DNA from: Thermoleophilia bacterium
GTDB taxonomy: Bacteria > Actinomycetota > Thermoleophilia > Gaiellales > Gaiellaceae
Direction: 5' to 3'
DNA: 18,587 nt
NCBI GenBank assembly: GCA_014534295.1
Contig: JACVRU010000016.1
Location: forward strand, 1 to 18,587
Part shown: piece by piece, positions 1 to 6,639 of the stretch
Position numbering within the stretch: the stretch's first letter is position 1
Layout: each line of letters starts with the position of its first letter
The notes under the pieces: model-generated
Databases searched by the model: none
Told to the model about the DNA's origin: nothing
The model's input: the letters and a program-made list of their open reading frames with translations, nothing else
Program-made: the position numbers and the translations under genes

Positions 1-1
1 G

Positions 2-148
2 CCCGGTCGGGTGACCGTTGCGATGACCAACAGCCGGGGCGGCACCTACATCACCGTGCGGATCGGTCGTGAGCTCTACGCGACGGCGGCCCTCCGACCG
101 AGCGACGACTTCACCTTCCGCGTCTCGCGGCGGTGCCGGCTGCAGTGA
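2..148 (+). CDS. C-terminal end of a small secreted-type protein (5' truncated)
   Basis: This open frame enters from the window edge and ends at TGA 146-148, giving 48 visible residues that finish in RRCRLQ. The visible part reads as a beta-rich tail: an ITVRIGRELYATAAL stretch, then an F-x-V-S-x-x-C ending. That layout matches the tails of the two complete proteins on the opposite strand just downstream: a V-x-R strand, a G-x-x-x-A strand, and a last cysteine 1 to 6 residues from the stop (5 here). I therefore infer a third paralogue. Nothing can be said about its start or signal peptide. It converges on the next gene with only 5 bp between stops, and no terminator-like hairpin fits in that gap. 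Function is unknown. Confidence 0.65.
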   Translation, partial: PGRVTVAMTNSRGGTYITVRIGRELYATAALRPSDDFTFRVSRRCRLQ

Positions 149-153
149 GCTCG

Positions 154-738
154 CTAGCCGCAGCCGGGCGCGACCCAGAGCTTCGTCCGGCCTGCCGAGT
201 CCATCGTCCCGTAGGCGACCTGCTCCCCGGTCCGTTCGCTCCGGACGGCCAGGATCGCCTGGAGCACGTTCGTCCGGACGCCGAAGAAGCGGTTGTCGAT
301 CCGGCGCCAGCTGCCGGCCTCGGCCACCGTGGCCCGGATGCGCACTACGAGGCGGCCCCGGACCGTGCACGTGTAGTCCTTCGCCCACACGACCGGCGGC
401 CCGGCGAGCCCGCGCGAGGTGAGCGCCACGGTCTTGCGCGAGAGGAAGCAGCGCCCCGCGCCCGCATAGACGCCGGGCACCATCGGCGTCACGTTGGCGA
501 GGTCAGACCGCTCCAGCCTGGCGCGGGCGTAGACGAGGTTCGCCCTGCCGCCGATCGAGCCTGTGTTCAGGCCGAGGTAGCCGCTGGAGACGAAGCGAGC
601 CGTGGCGAAGGCCCGGTCGCCACGCGGGCTGGCGAGGACGTCGAGGTCGCGCAGCTCGGGGGAGCAGACGAACGTCCGGTCGAGCGCGGCCGTCTGCGCG
701 CCGGCGGCCAGGATGACCGAGGCGACGACGGCGAGCAT
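154..738 (-). CDS. Small secreted four-cysteine protein, function unknown
   Basis: The 194-residue product starts with a hydrophobic signal-peptide-like stretch (residues 1-18, ending near AQTA) and no later membrane segment, so it is probably exported. Cysteines sit at 25, 97, 124 and 193. The upstream neighbour has four cysteines in the same context (C-x-P-E or C-T-P-R-E near the N-terminus, an RC or LC in the middle, a Y/F-T-C strand followed by GRL/GRI-x-V-x-I-R, and one near the C-terminus), suggesting two disulfides in a shared beta-rich fold. The ATG (736-738) directly follows the TAG (739-741) of the upstream gene, so the two are almost certainly cotranscribed. I do not recognise a named family. 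The pairing as paralogues is my own alignment by eye. Confidence 0.8.
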   Translation of the reverse strand: MLAVVASVILAAGAQTAALDRTFVCSPELRDLDVLASPRGDRAFATARFVSSGYLGLNTGSIGGRANLVYARARLERSDLANVTPMVPGVYAGAGRCFLSRKTVALTSRGLAGPPVVWAKDYTCTVRGRLVVRIRATVAEAGSWRRIDNRFFGVRTNVLQAILAVRSERTGEQVAYGTMDSAGRTKLWVAPGCG

Positions 739-1323
739 CTAGCGGTCGCTGTCCCGGCAGCTCGTCGAGCCGCGCAGCCAGCCGCCGCCTGGCTTGACCT
801 CGCCGACGGCGAGCAGCTTGCCCGTTCGCTGTACGCGCACGGTGATCCGCTTGCCGCCGGTGACGTCCCGGATCTCGACCGCGATGCGCCCCGTACTCAC
901 GCAGGTGAACTTCCGGCCGAAGAACCAGCGGTCCTGCACGCGGACCGGCGCGCTCAGCGTGCCGGTCGGGGACCGGAACGCCCGGCCCGAGGAGCAGAGG
1001 GTCGACGAGAAAACCGACCGGGTCCGCGTCACCCACGCGTAGGCCGCGACGCCGTCGGTGGCGGCCGGGCCGGCGTTGCTCCAGACGGCGATCGCCGTCG
1101 TCCGGGGCGGGATCGCCGAGTAGCGCCCCAGCCGCCAGCCATAGTTCCGGTCGCCGAGGATCTGGATGTTCACCGAGATCTCGCGCGGCGTGCAGGCGCG
1201 CGTCTCGACGGCCGCGGGGCCGGCCGAGCCGGCTCCGGCCGCGGCGAGGGCGGCGAGCCCGACCAGAGTTGAAATCAGGAGTCTCAAGACCAGAGAGAGG
1301 ATACGGATGACGTCAAGCGCCAC
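739..1323 (-). CDS. Small secreted four-cysteine protein, paralogue of its downstream neighbour
   Basis: The product has up to 194 residues with a hydrophobic N-terminus (roughly residues 13-32, LRLLISTLVGLAALAAAG) typical of a signal peptide, then a beta-rich domain with cysteines at 44, 110, 141 and 189. The tail (TGRIAVEIR, then ITVRVQRTGKLLAVGE) aligns with the neighbouring protein and with the fragment at the window start. The start is uncertain. GTG 1321-1323 has a GGGGAG eight bases upstream, but then the gene overlaps the first 17 bases of the divergent MoxR gene. An internal TTG at 1285-1287 would give a cleaner 182-residue pre-protein and no overlap, but lacks a ribosome site. Because it is divergent from the MoxR operon, both must be driven from the same short region. 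Function is unknown. Confidence 0.78.
   Translation of the reverse strand: MALDVIRILSLVLRLLISTLVGLAALAAAGAGSAGPAAVETRACTPREISVNIQILGDRNYGWRLGRYSAIPPRTTAIAVWSNAGPAATDGVAAYAWVTRTRSVFSSTLCSSGRAFRSPTGTLSAPVRVQDRWFFGRKFTCVSTGRIAVEIRDVTGGKRITVRVQRTGKLLAVGEVKPGGGWLRGSTSCRDSDR
1292..1300 (+). promoter_or_regulatory. Shine-Dalgarno site fixing the MoxR start
   Basis: The purine run AGAGAGAGG lies six bases before ATG 1307-1309. It supports this start over upstream in-frame codons that would add about 47 residues of low-complexity Ala/Pro/Arg sequence, which is actually the antisense of the neighbouring signal peptide. Confidence 0.7.
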
Positions 1324-2293
1324 TCAACTCGCTCCCCGGCTGCTCGCGAACGTCGAGACGGTCGTCAAGGGGAAGACCGAGGAGATCAAGCTCGTCCTCG
1401 CCGCCCTCGTCTGCGGCGGCCACGTCCTGCTCGAGGACGTTCCCGGCACCGCCAAGACCATGCTCGCGCGCGCGATCGCGGGCAGTGTCGACGGGACGAG
1501 CTTCGCGCGCATCCAGTGCACCCCGGACCTCCAGCCGACCGACGTCACGGGCCTCTCCGTCTTCAACCAGCGCGACCGCGACTTCGAGTTCCGGCCGGGG
1601 CCTGTGTTCGCGAACGTCCTGCTCGTCGACGAGATCAACCGCGCGATGCCGAAGACGCAGTCGGCGCTGCTCGAGGCGATGGCCGAGGGCCAGGTGACGA
1701 TCGACGGCGTCACGCGCGCCCTCCCCGAGCCCTTCCTCGTCCTTGCCACGGAGAACCCGATCGAGCAGGAGGGCACCTTCCCTCTGCCCGAGGCGCAACT
1801 CGACCGCTTCTTCCTCCGCACCGCGCTCGGCTACCCGGGCGAGGACGACGAGATCGCGATCGTCGAGGAGCAGCTGCGGACGCACCCGCTCGCAGCGCTG
1901 CGGCCCGTGCTGGGCGTCGACGAGGTGAACGCGCTGCGGGCGGCGGTGCAGGACGTCTACATCGACCCGGCACTGCGGCGCTGGGCGATTCGGCTCGTCC
2001 GGGCGACGCGCGAGGCGGACGGCGTCGCGATCGGCGCGTCGGTGCGCGGCAGCCTCGCGCTCGAGCGGGCCGCCCGGGCCTGGGCACTGCTGCACGGCCG
2101 CGACTACGTGACCCCCGTGGACGTGGAGCGGCTCTTCCTGCCGGTGCTCATGCACCGGATCGTCTTCACTCCCAGCTTCGTCGCCTCCGCGCGCGAGCTC
2201 GGCTGGCCGGAAGCCGCGGCCCGGTTCCAGGAGCAATGCCTCGAGCTCGCCCCGCGGCCCGGGGCCGACTTGCAGGCCGCCGCGACGGCGTGA
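1307..2293 (+). CDS. MoxR-family AAA+ ATPase
   Basis: The 328-residue product has the MoxR pattern: Walker A LEDVPGTAKT at about 42-51 (the GTAKT variant is familiar in this family), Walker B LLVDEINR at about 105-112, sensor-1 ATEN at 147-150, and LPEAQLDRF at about 159-167. A C-terminal helical lid follows. MoxR ATPases act as chaperone-like remodelers that, with VWA-domain partners, mature or activate protein complexes; the client here is unknown. The start is ATG 1307, placed by a good ribosome site and by where the family normally begins. The stop codon overlaps the GTG of the next gene (GTGA), the first of several such couplings in a six-gene operon. Confidence 0.95.
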   Translation: MTSSATQLAPRLLANVETVVKGKTEEIKLVLAALVCGGHVLLEDVPGTAKTMLARAIAGSVDGTSFARIQCTPDLQPTDVTGLSVFNQRDRDFEFRPGPVFANVLLVDEINRAMPKTQSALLEAMAEGQVTIDGVTRALPEPFLVLATENPIEQEGTFPLPEAQLDRFFLRTALGYPGEDDEIAIVEEQLRTHPLAALRPVLGVDEVNALRAAVQDVYIDPALRRWAIRLVRATREADGVAIGASVRGSLALERAARAWALLHGRDYVTPVDVERLFLPVLMHRIVFTPSFVASARELGWPEAAARFQEQCLELAPRPGADLQAAATA

Positions 2294-3189
2294 CCGCCAC
2301 CTTCCCGCTCATCCCCCGGCGGCGCGTCCTCGGGCTCCCGTTCGGCGGGTTGCACAGCCTTCGCCGGGGACTGGGCTCCGACGTGGCCGGCTCGCGCCCG
2401 TACGAGCCGGGCGACGACGTGGACAAGATCGACTGGTACGCGTCTGCACGGCTGTCGCTCGCGCGCGGCAGCGAGGAGTTCGTCGTCCGCGAGCACTACG
2501 CGGACGAGGCGCCGCGCGTGGTCGTCCTCTGCGACCGACGGCCCTCGATGGCCGTCTTCGGGGAGGGCTGGCCGTGGCTGCGGAAGCCGGAGGCGATCCG
2601 GCACTCCGTGAAGATGATCGGCGACAGCGCGATCGGGGCCCGCGGCCTCCTGGGCTACCTCGACGAGGCGGAGGGCGAGCCCTTCTGGCAGCCGCCGCGC
2701 AGCGAGCACCAACTCGGAGGGCTCGACCTCGAGCGTGGCTTCGGCGCGCCCGAGGACACGCTCGCGCGCGGGCTTGCCCACCTGGCGCAGCACCGTCGCG
2801 ACCTGCCCGCGGGCACGTTCGTCTTCGTCCTCTCCGACTTCCTCGCCGTCCCGTCGCGCGACGACTGGCTCCGGGCGCTCGAGCGGCGCTGGGAGATGGT
2901 CCCGGTCGTGATCCAGGACCCCGTCTGGGAGCAGAGCTTCCCGGACGTGAGCGGAGCCGCCGTCCGCTTCCTCGACGCGCGCACCGGGAAGCGGGCGCTG
3001 GCGGCCCTGAGGGCTCGCGAGGTCGCCGAGCGCCGCGAGGAGAACGAGTCGCGCCGCGCCGAGCTGCTGCGGACGCTGCGCGGTCTCGACCTCGAGCCGG
3101 TCCTCGTCTCCTCGCACGAGCCGCGCGATGTGTCCTTCGCCTTCCTCAGCTGGGCCGACCAGCGCCTCTTCACGCGGGGGCGGGCGTGA
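2290..3189 (+). CDS. DUF58 protein (MoxR partner)
   Basis: The 299-residue product has the DUF58 signature around residues 34-54 (GSRPYEPGDDVDKIDW), the segment that marks proteins encoded beside MoxR ATPases. A VWA-like core follows, with strand VVVLCDRRPSM holding a D-x-R-x-S metal-site-like motif and a later VFVLSDF strand. There is no obvious membrane segment, unlike many DUF58 proteins that carry two N-terminal helices, so this is the short soluble form. GTG 2290-2292 is chosen because it overlaps the MoxR stop by four bases and gives a natural N-terminus (MTATFPLIPRRR); the open frame extends upstream only as an out-of-frame shadow of MoxR. Its stop in turn overlaps the next GTG. The probable role is adaptor between the ATPase and the VWA proteins downstream. 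Confidence 0.92.
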   Translation: MTATFPLIPRRRVLGLPFGGLHSLRRGLGSDVAGSRPYEPGDDVDKIDWYASARLSLARGSEEFVVREHYADEAPRVVVLCDRRPSMAVFGEGWPWLRKPEAIRHSVKMIGDSAIGARGLLGYLDEAEGEPFWQPPRSEHQLGGLDLERGFGAPEDTLARGLAHLAQHRRDLPAGTFVFVLSDFLAVPSRDDWLRALERRWEMVPVVIQDPVWEQSFPDVSGAAVRFLDARTGKRALAALRAREVAERREENESRRAELLRTLRGLDLEPVLVSSHEPRDVSFAFLSWADQRLFTRGRA

Positions 3190-4094
3190 GGCGGCTCGGG
3201 CTGCTCGCGCTCGTGGGCGTGGCCGCCGGCTGCGGCGGCGGGGGCGAGGTCCCGGCCGTCCCGGAGGGCCGTTACGTCTCCGTCAGCCGCTCGCTCGAGC
3301 CGAAGGCCGCCTTCTTCGGCGAGCCCGTGACGGCGCGGCTGGACGTCGTCGTCGACACGCACCATCTGGACCCCGCGCGCGTCCGCGTCGCGCCGAGCAC
3401 GTTCCCCTACCGCCCGTACACGGAGCTCTCGGTCGCGCGGCACGACACCGGGCGCTACGCACGCCTGACCTTCGAGGTCGGCCTGCGCTGCCTGTACTAC
3501 GCCTGCCTGCCGCCGCCCCGCGCCGACTTCCCCGGCGCCGTCGCCTACCGCGACCAGCGGGTCACGCGGTTCAAGGCCTGGCACGTCTACTACGACGATC
3601 CGCAGACCCGAAAGCCGCGGCACTTGTCGCGAGTCTGGTGGCCGTCGCTCGAGGCGGTCTCGAACCTCGACCTGACCGACGTGCAGGTCACCTTCCAGCA
3701 ATCGCCCGGCCGCATCTCGCCGGCGCCGCTCCCGGCCGTCACGTATCGCCTGCCGCCGCCGCTGACCGCCGCCCTCCTCTTGCTCGGTGCGGCGCTGCTG
3801 CTCGTCTACCCCGCGGTGCTGCTCCTCCGCTGGCGGCGGAGCAGGCGGCCGCCCCCGCCCCCGCCCGCGCCGCCCCTGCCGCCGCTCGAGCGTGCGCTGC
3901 TGCTCGTCGAGTGGGCGCGCGACCGCGTCGACGGTGAGGACCGGCGCAAGGCGCTGGAGGAGCTGGCCTTCCGGCTCGACGAGGCCGGGCGGGACCAGCA
4001 GGCGGAGTCCGCGCGCCGGCTCGCCTGGTCGGCCGGCTCGCCCTCGCCGGAGGCCGCCGACGAGCTCGTCGAGGAGGTGCGCCGTGGCGGCTAG
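3186..4094 (+). CDS. BatD-like lipoprotein with one transmembrane helix
   Basis: The product has 302 residues. Residues 1-16 look like a lipoprotein signal (MRRLGLLALVGVAAGC, lipobox VAAGC). An extracytoplasmic beta domain follows whose opening (SRSLEPKAAFFGEPVTARLDV) resembles the BatD theme of a binding-type beta-sandwich. A transmembrane helix lies at about 192-215, then a basic stop, a proline run (222-233) and a 65-residue cytoplasmic helical tail. BatD proteins are usually about twice this length, so this is a reduced version; assignment rests on order, context and the beta domain, not on a strong motif. The start GTG 3186 overlaps the DUF58 stop as GTGA. Its 3' end overlaps the following VWA gene by 11 bases. 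It probably links the outside of the membrane to the cytoplasmic ATPase module. Confidence 0.75.
   Translation: MRRLGLLALVGVAAGCGGGGEVPAVPEGRYVSVSRSLEPKAAFFGEPVTARLDVVVDTHHLDPARVRVAPSTFPYRPYTELSVARHDTGRYARLTFEVGLRCLYYACLPPPRADFPGAVAYRDQRVTRFKAWHVYYDDPQTRKPRHLSRVWWPSLEAVSNLDLTDVQVTFQQSPGRISPAPLPAVTYRLPPPLTAALLLLGAALLLVYPAVLLLRWRRSRRPPPPPPAPPLPPLERALLLVEWARDRVDGEDRRKALEELAFRLDEAGRDQQAESARRLAWSAGSPSPEAADELVEEVRRGG
4071..4079 (+). promoter_or_regulatory. Ribosome-binding site for the first VWA gene
   Basis: GAGGAGGTG inside the end of the BatD-like gene contains a consensus AGGAGG (4072-4077) six bases before GTG 4084. It decides the start of the VWA gene and is the strongest ribosome site I found within this operon. 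Confidence 0.7.
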
Positions 4095-4884
4095 GGCGAT
4101 TCCCGCGGCCGAAGGCCTCCGGCTGAGGCCGTCCGTCCGCCGCACTACGGCGATCCGCGCCCTTCTCGCGCTCGCCCTCGCGGCGACGCTCGCCTGGGGG
4201 TTCCTCGTCGCCCGGGGCTATGACCCCCGCGTCGCGCCGCTCGTGCCGGCCGGCTCGACCGGCATGGTCGTGATCGACCTGTCCGCCAGTGTCTACGAGG
4301 GCGCGATGGAGGAGACGCTCCAGAAGCTCGCGCGGGCGGGCGAGCAGGCCGGGCTCGTCGTCTTCTCCGACGTCGGCTACGAGCTGCTGCCCCCCGGAAC
4401 GCCGGGGCGCGAGCTGCTGCCGATCATCCGCTACCTCAAGCCGGTCGGCACCGGCGGTGAGCTGCCCGTCAACCCCTGGCAGGACTTCCGCGCGGGGACG
4501 CGGATCTCGGCGGGCCTCGCTTCGGCGCGCGAGGCGCTCCAGCGCGAGGGCGTCCGCAGCGGCTCGGTCGTTCTGATCAGCGACCTCGACATCCTCCCGG
4601 ACGAGGTCCAGCGGCTCGCAGGCGAGATCGCGGAGCTCAAGCGGAGCGGCATCGACGTGCGGATCGTCCCGCTCGACCCGACGCCCGAGAAGACGGCGCG
4701 GATCGCGGCGCTGACGAGCCCGTCGGCGCTCCTGCGCGCTCCGGGGCGAGGCGAGGTGCGGGCGCCCGAGGAGCACAGCATCCGCGAGGCGCTGCCCTGG
4801 ACGTTCGTCTTCCCCGCGATCGTGCTCGCGGCGCTGCTCGCCCTGAACGAGCGGCTGCTCTCGCGGCTGGAGGTGTCCCGGTGA
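4084..4884 (+). CDS. Membrane-anchored VWA-domain protein (BatA/BatB-like)
   Basis: The 266-residue product has a basic N-terminus, a transmembrane helix at about 24-43, a von Willebrand factor A domain and a C-terminal transmembrane helix at about 237-255. The metal-site motif D-L-S-A-S (65-69) follows strand MVVID, and strand VVLISDLD supplies the later acidic residue. This topology, with the VWA domain between two helices, is that of Bat-type partners of MoxR. GTG 4084 is chosen for its AGGAGG site; it sits 11 bases inside the previous gene. The stop overlaps the next start as GTGA. The sequence is clearly different from the second VWA protein of the operon, so this is not a recent duplication. 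Confidence 0.87.
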   Translation: MAARAIPAAEGLRLRPSVRRTTAIRALLALALAATLAWGFLVARGYDPRVAPLVPAGSTGMVVIDLSASVYEGAMEETLQKLARAGEQAGLVVFSDVGYELLPPGTPGRELLPIIRYLKPVGTGGELPVNPWQDFRAGTRISAGLASAREALQREGVRSGSVVLISDLDILPDEVQRLAGEIAELKRSGIDVRIVPLDPTPEKTARIAALTSPSALLRAPGRGEVRAPEEHSIREALPWTFVFPAIVLAALLALNERLLSRLEVSR

Positions 4885-5495
4885 TCCGCCGCGCCGTCGC
4901 CGCGCTGTCGGTGCTCCTCGCCGCCGCCCTGGCGGTGGTCGCCGTGGACGCGCTGAGGGTTCCCGGCGCGGTCGCGGCGGACGACGCCCGGTACTACGGG
5001 GCTCCGCGGAGGCAGGTCGATCCGTGGACCGGGATCGGGCTTCCGCCGACGCGCGCCCTGCTCGGAATCGAGGATGATCTCGGCTTCCGGAAGGCGCTCT
5101 GGGCGATCCGGCGCGCGCCGCGCCCGGCGGAGATCCGCGGTCCCGAGCAGCCGGTGCTCGAGGCGCGGGCCGGCCAGGCCGTGATCCGGGTCTCCGAGCA
5201 GAGCCGGCTCGAGTCGGATCCGAAGCGGCGTGCCGTGCTCCTCAACTTCAACGGCGTCCAGCTCTTCGGCCGCTACGTGAGCGCGACGGCGTTCGACCGC
5301 GAGCGGTACCTGCGCGAGGCGATCGGCAACTTCCGGAACGCGGTCCGTCTGGACGGGACCTTCCTCGACGGGCGCGTGAACCTCGAGCTGGCGCTGCGCG
5401 CCGCCAAGGGCTCTGGGCTCGCCGGTGAGGACCCGGACGCGGGCGCGGCGCGCGGCGAGCGCGCCGGCACGGGCCGCTCGGGCACGGGCTATTGA
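4881..5495 (+). CDS. Small exported/anchored protein with TPR-like tail
   Basis: The product has 204 residues. Residues 3-24 are a hydrophobic signal or anchor helix, and the rest appears extracytoplasmic and alpha-helical. The segment LREAIGNFRNAVRLDGTFLDGRVNLELALRAAKG (about 143-176) looks like a single tetratricopeptide-type helical pair, as in the TPR components (BatC/BatE) found beside VWA genes in other phyla. The C-terminus is a low-complexity Gly/Ala/Arg tail. GTG 4881 overlaps the preceding stop. The gene ends in TTGA shared with the next start. I would call it a TPR-type accessory of the MoxR system from context; sequence alone gives only a weak hint. Confidence 0.75.
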   Translation: MIRRAVAALSVLLAAALAVVAVDALRVPGAVAADDARYYGAPRRQVDPWTGIGLPPTRALLGIEDDLGFRKALWAIRRAPRPAEIRGPEQPVLEARAGQAVIRVSEQSRLESDPKRRAVLLNFNGVQLFGRYVSATAFDRERYLREAIGNFRNAVRLDGTFLDGRVNLELALRAAKGSGLAGEDPDAGAARGERAGTGRSGTGY

Positions 5496-6448
5496 ACGTC
5501 GCGTTCCTGACGCCGCTCGGAGCCGTGCTGGGGGCGCTGGCCCTCGCGCCGCTCGTCGTCTTCGTGCTCCGTCAGCGGCGTGCGCGGCGGATCCGGGCGG
5601 CCCTCGGGCTCGAGCCTTCGGGCGCAGCGGCGCGCCTCACGCTCCTCCTCGCGCTCGCAGGCGTGCCGGTCCTGCTCGGCCTCGCCGCCGCGCAGCCGGT
5701 GCTCGAGAGCGACCGGCAGCGGGTCGAGCGCACCGACGCCGAGGTCTGGGTCGTCCTCGACACCTCGCGCTCGATGCTCGCTTCCGCGCGTGCGGGCTCG
5801 CCCACGCGCTTCGCACGCGCGCGCGAGCTGACGCTGCGGCTGGCCGAAGGTCTCCCGGAGGTGCCGCTCGGGCTCACCTCGATGACCGACCGGATCCTGC
5901 CTCACGTCTTCCCGACCACGGACACGCGCGTCGTCGCCGAGGCCCTCTCCGAGAGCATGGGCATCGAGCGCCCCGGCCCGACGGTGTCGCTGTCGAGCGT
6001 GCCGACGACGACGCTCGATTCCCTCGCAGCGATCCCGCGACTGAACTACTTCTCGCCCACGGCCCGCAAGCGGCTGCTCGTCGTGCTCACCGACGCGGAG
6101 ACGCGGCCGCTCGAGCAGGACCTCTCCGGCCCGTACGCGCGCGAGCCGAGGATCGCGACGCTGCTCGTCCGGGTCGGCGAGCCCGGCGAAGAGGTCTACA
6201 CCGCGGGCGTCGCGGAGGACGCGTACGAGCCCCCGGGCGGAGCCGACGCGGCGCTCGAGCGGATCGCGTCCCAGGTCGAGGGGCGCGTGCTCGCCGCCGA
6301 CGAGCTCGTGGCCGCGGCCGGGGAGGCGCTCGGCATCGGCCCGACGCGGCAGCGGATCATCGAGGGAGAGCGGCGCGCGCTGATGCCGTGGGTCGCGCTC
6401 GCCGCGTTCCTGCCGCTCGGCGTCGTGCTCCTGCGGCGGAACCTCTAA
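5492..6448 (+). CDS. BatA-like VWA-domain membrane protein
   Basis: The 318-residue product follows the BatA plan: N-terminal helix (about 7-27) with a basic stop RQRRARR, a second helix (50-67), a VWA domain with metal-site motif D-T-S-R-S (90-94) after strand VWVVLD, a LLVVLTDAE strand carrying a later acidic residue, and a C-terminal helix (about 295-313). The TTG start (5492-5494) is unusual but well placed: it overlaps the previous stop as TTGA and gives the expected N-terminus MNVAFLTPLGAVLG. No other start codon fits as well. It is the last gene of the six-gene MoxR unit; the 191-bp gap that follows contains hairpins instead of a classical U-tract terminator. Confidence 0.9.
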   Translation: MNVAFLTPLGAVLGALALAPLVVFVLRQRRARRIRAALGLEPSGAAARLTLLLALAGVPVLLGLAAAQPVLESDRQRVERTDAEVWVVLDTSRSMLASARAGSPTRFARARELTLRLAEGLPEVPLGLTSMTDRILPHVFPTTDTRVVAEALSESMGIERPGPTVSLSSVPTTTLDSLAAIPRLNYFSPTARKRLLVVLTDAETRPLEQDLSGPYAREPRIATLLVRVGEPGEEVYTAGVAEDAYEPPGGADAALERIASQVEGRVLAADELVAAAGEALGIGPTRQRIIEGERRALMPWVALAAFLPLGVVLLRRNL

Positions 6449-6491
6449 CGCGGGATCAAGCCGGCGGCCTGCGTTTCCGACTAAGGAGAGA

Positions 6492-6562
6492 AGGGGCCGG
6501 CTCTCGGCCGCGGAGCAGCGCTGGGGAGAGGACTCACGCCGCTCCGCGCGGGGCCGGCCCCT
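6492..6562 (+). other. Long two-tier hairpin in the gap before msrA
   Basis: An outer stem pairs 6492-6501 (AGGGGCCGGC) with 6553-6562 (GCCGGCCCCT), ten perfect pairs. An inner stem pairs 6509-6516 (CGCGGAGC) with 6541-6548 (GCTCCGCG), eight perfect pairs. The 24-nt apical loop contains AGCGCT and a possible GAG/CTC mini-stem. A purine-rich AAGGAGAGAAGG run lies immediately 5' and partly inside. There is no T-run after it, so it is not a textbook terminator. It may end the upstream operon, be a small RNA, or be a control element. Stem complementarity is seen directly; the RNA role is inference. Confidence 0.5.
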
Positions 6563-6567
6563 CGCAA

Positions 6568-6611
6568 TGCTTGCGCACCTGGGTCGGCGGCGCGGCGGCG
6601 CGCCGCAAGCA
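6568..6611 (+). other. Second hairpin directly downstream
   Basis: TGCTTGCG (6568-6575) is perfectly complementary to CGCAAGCA (6604-6611), with GGCGCG/CGCGCC-type pairing possible inside the GC-rich loop. It follows the first hairpin by five bases, so the two could stack as one structured unit that ends 28 bases before the msrA start. Confidence 0.4.
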
Positions 6612-6627
6612 CGTACGCCCGAAGGAC

Positions 6628-6633
6628 TACTCT
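6628..6633 (+). promoter_or_regulatory. Probable -10 box of a leaderless msrA transcript
   Basis: TACTCT fits the actinobacterial TANNNT -10 pattern and lies six bases before the msrA ATG (6640), which has only a pyrimidine-rich TCCCCC in front and no Shine-Dalgarno. Transcription would then start at or next to the ATG. I see no convincing -35. Confidence 0.45.
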
Positions 6634-6639
6634 TCCCCC

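Noticed and set aside
133..1272. Long plus-strand open frame of 379 codons across the secreted genes
   Set aside because: Low-complexity Arg/Ala/Pro/Asp composition with no domains; it is antisense to two proteins with signal peptides and conserved cysteines.
1166..1306. N-terminal extension of MoxR from an upstream ATG
   Set aside because: The added 47 residues are antisense to the neighbour's coding region, and a good ribosome site marks ATG 1307.
2655..4145. Minus-strand frame of 496 codons within the MoxR operon
   Set aside because: Arg/Gly/Glu-rich shadow frame opposite clearly recognisable DUF58 and BatD-like genes.
6492..6611. Known riboswitch (SAM, glycine, fluoride, ZTP) upstream of msrA
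   Set aside because: I could not match any consensus core; only stem complementarity is clear, so no class is named.
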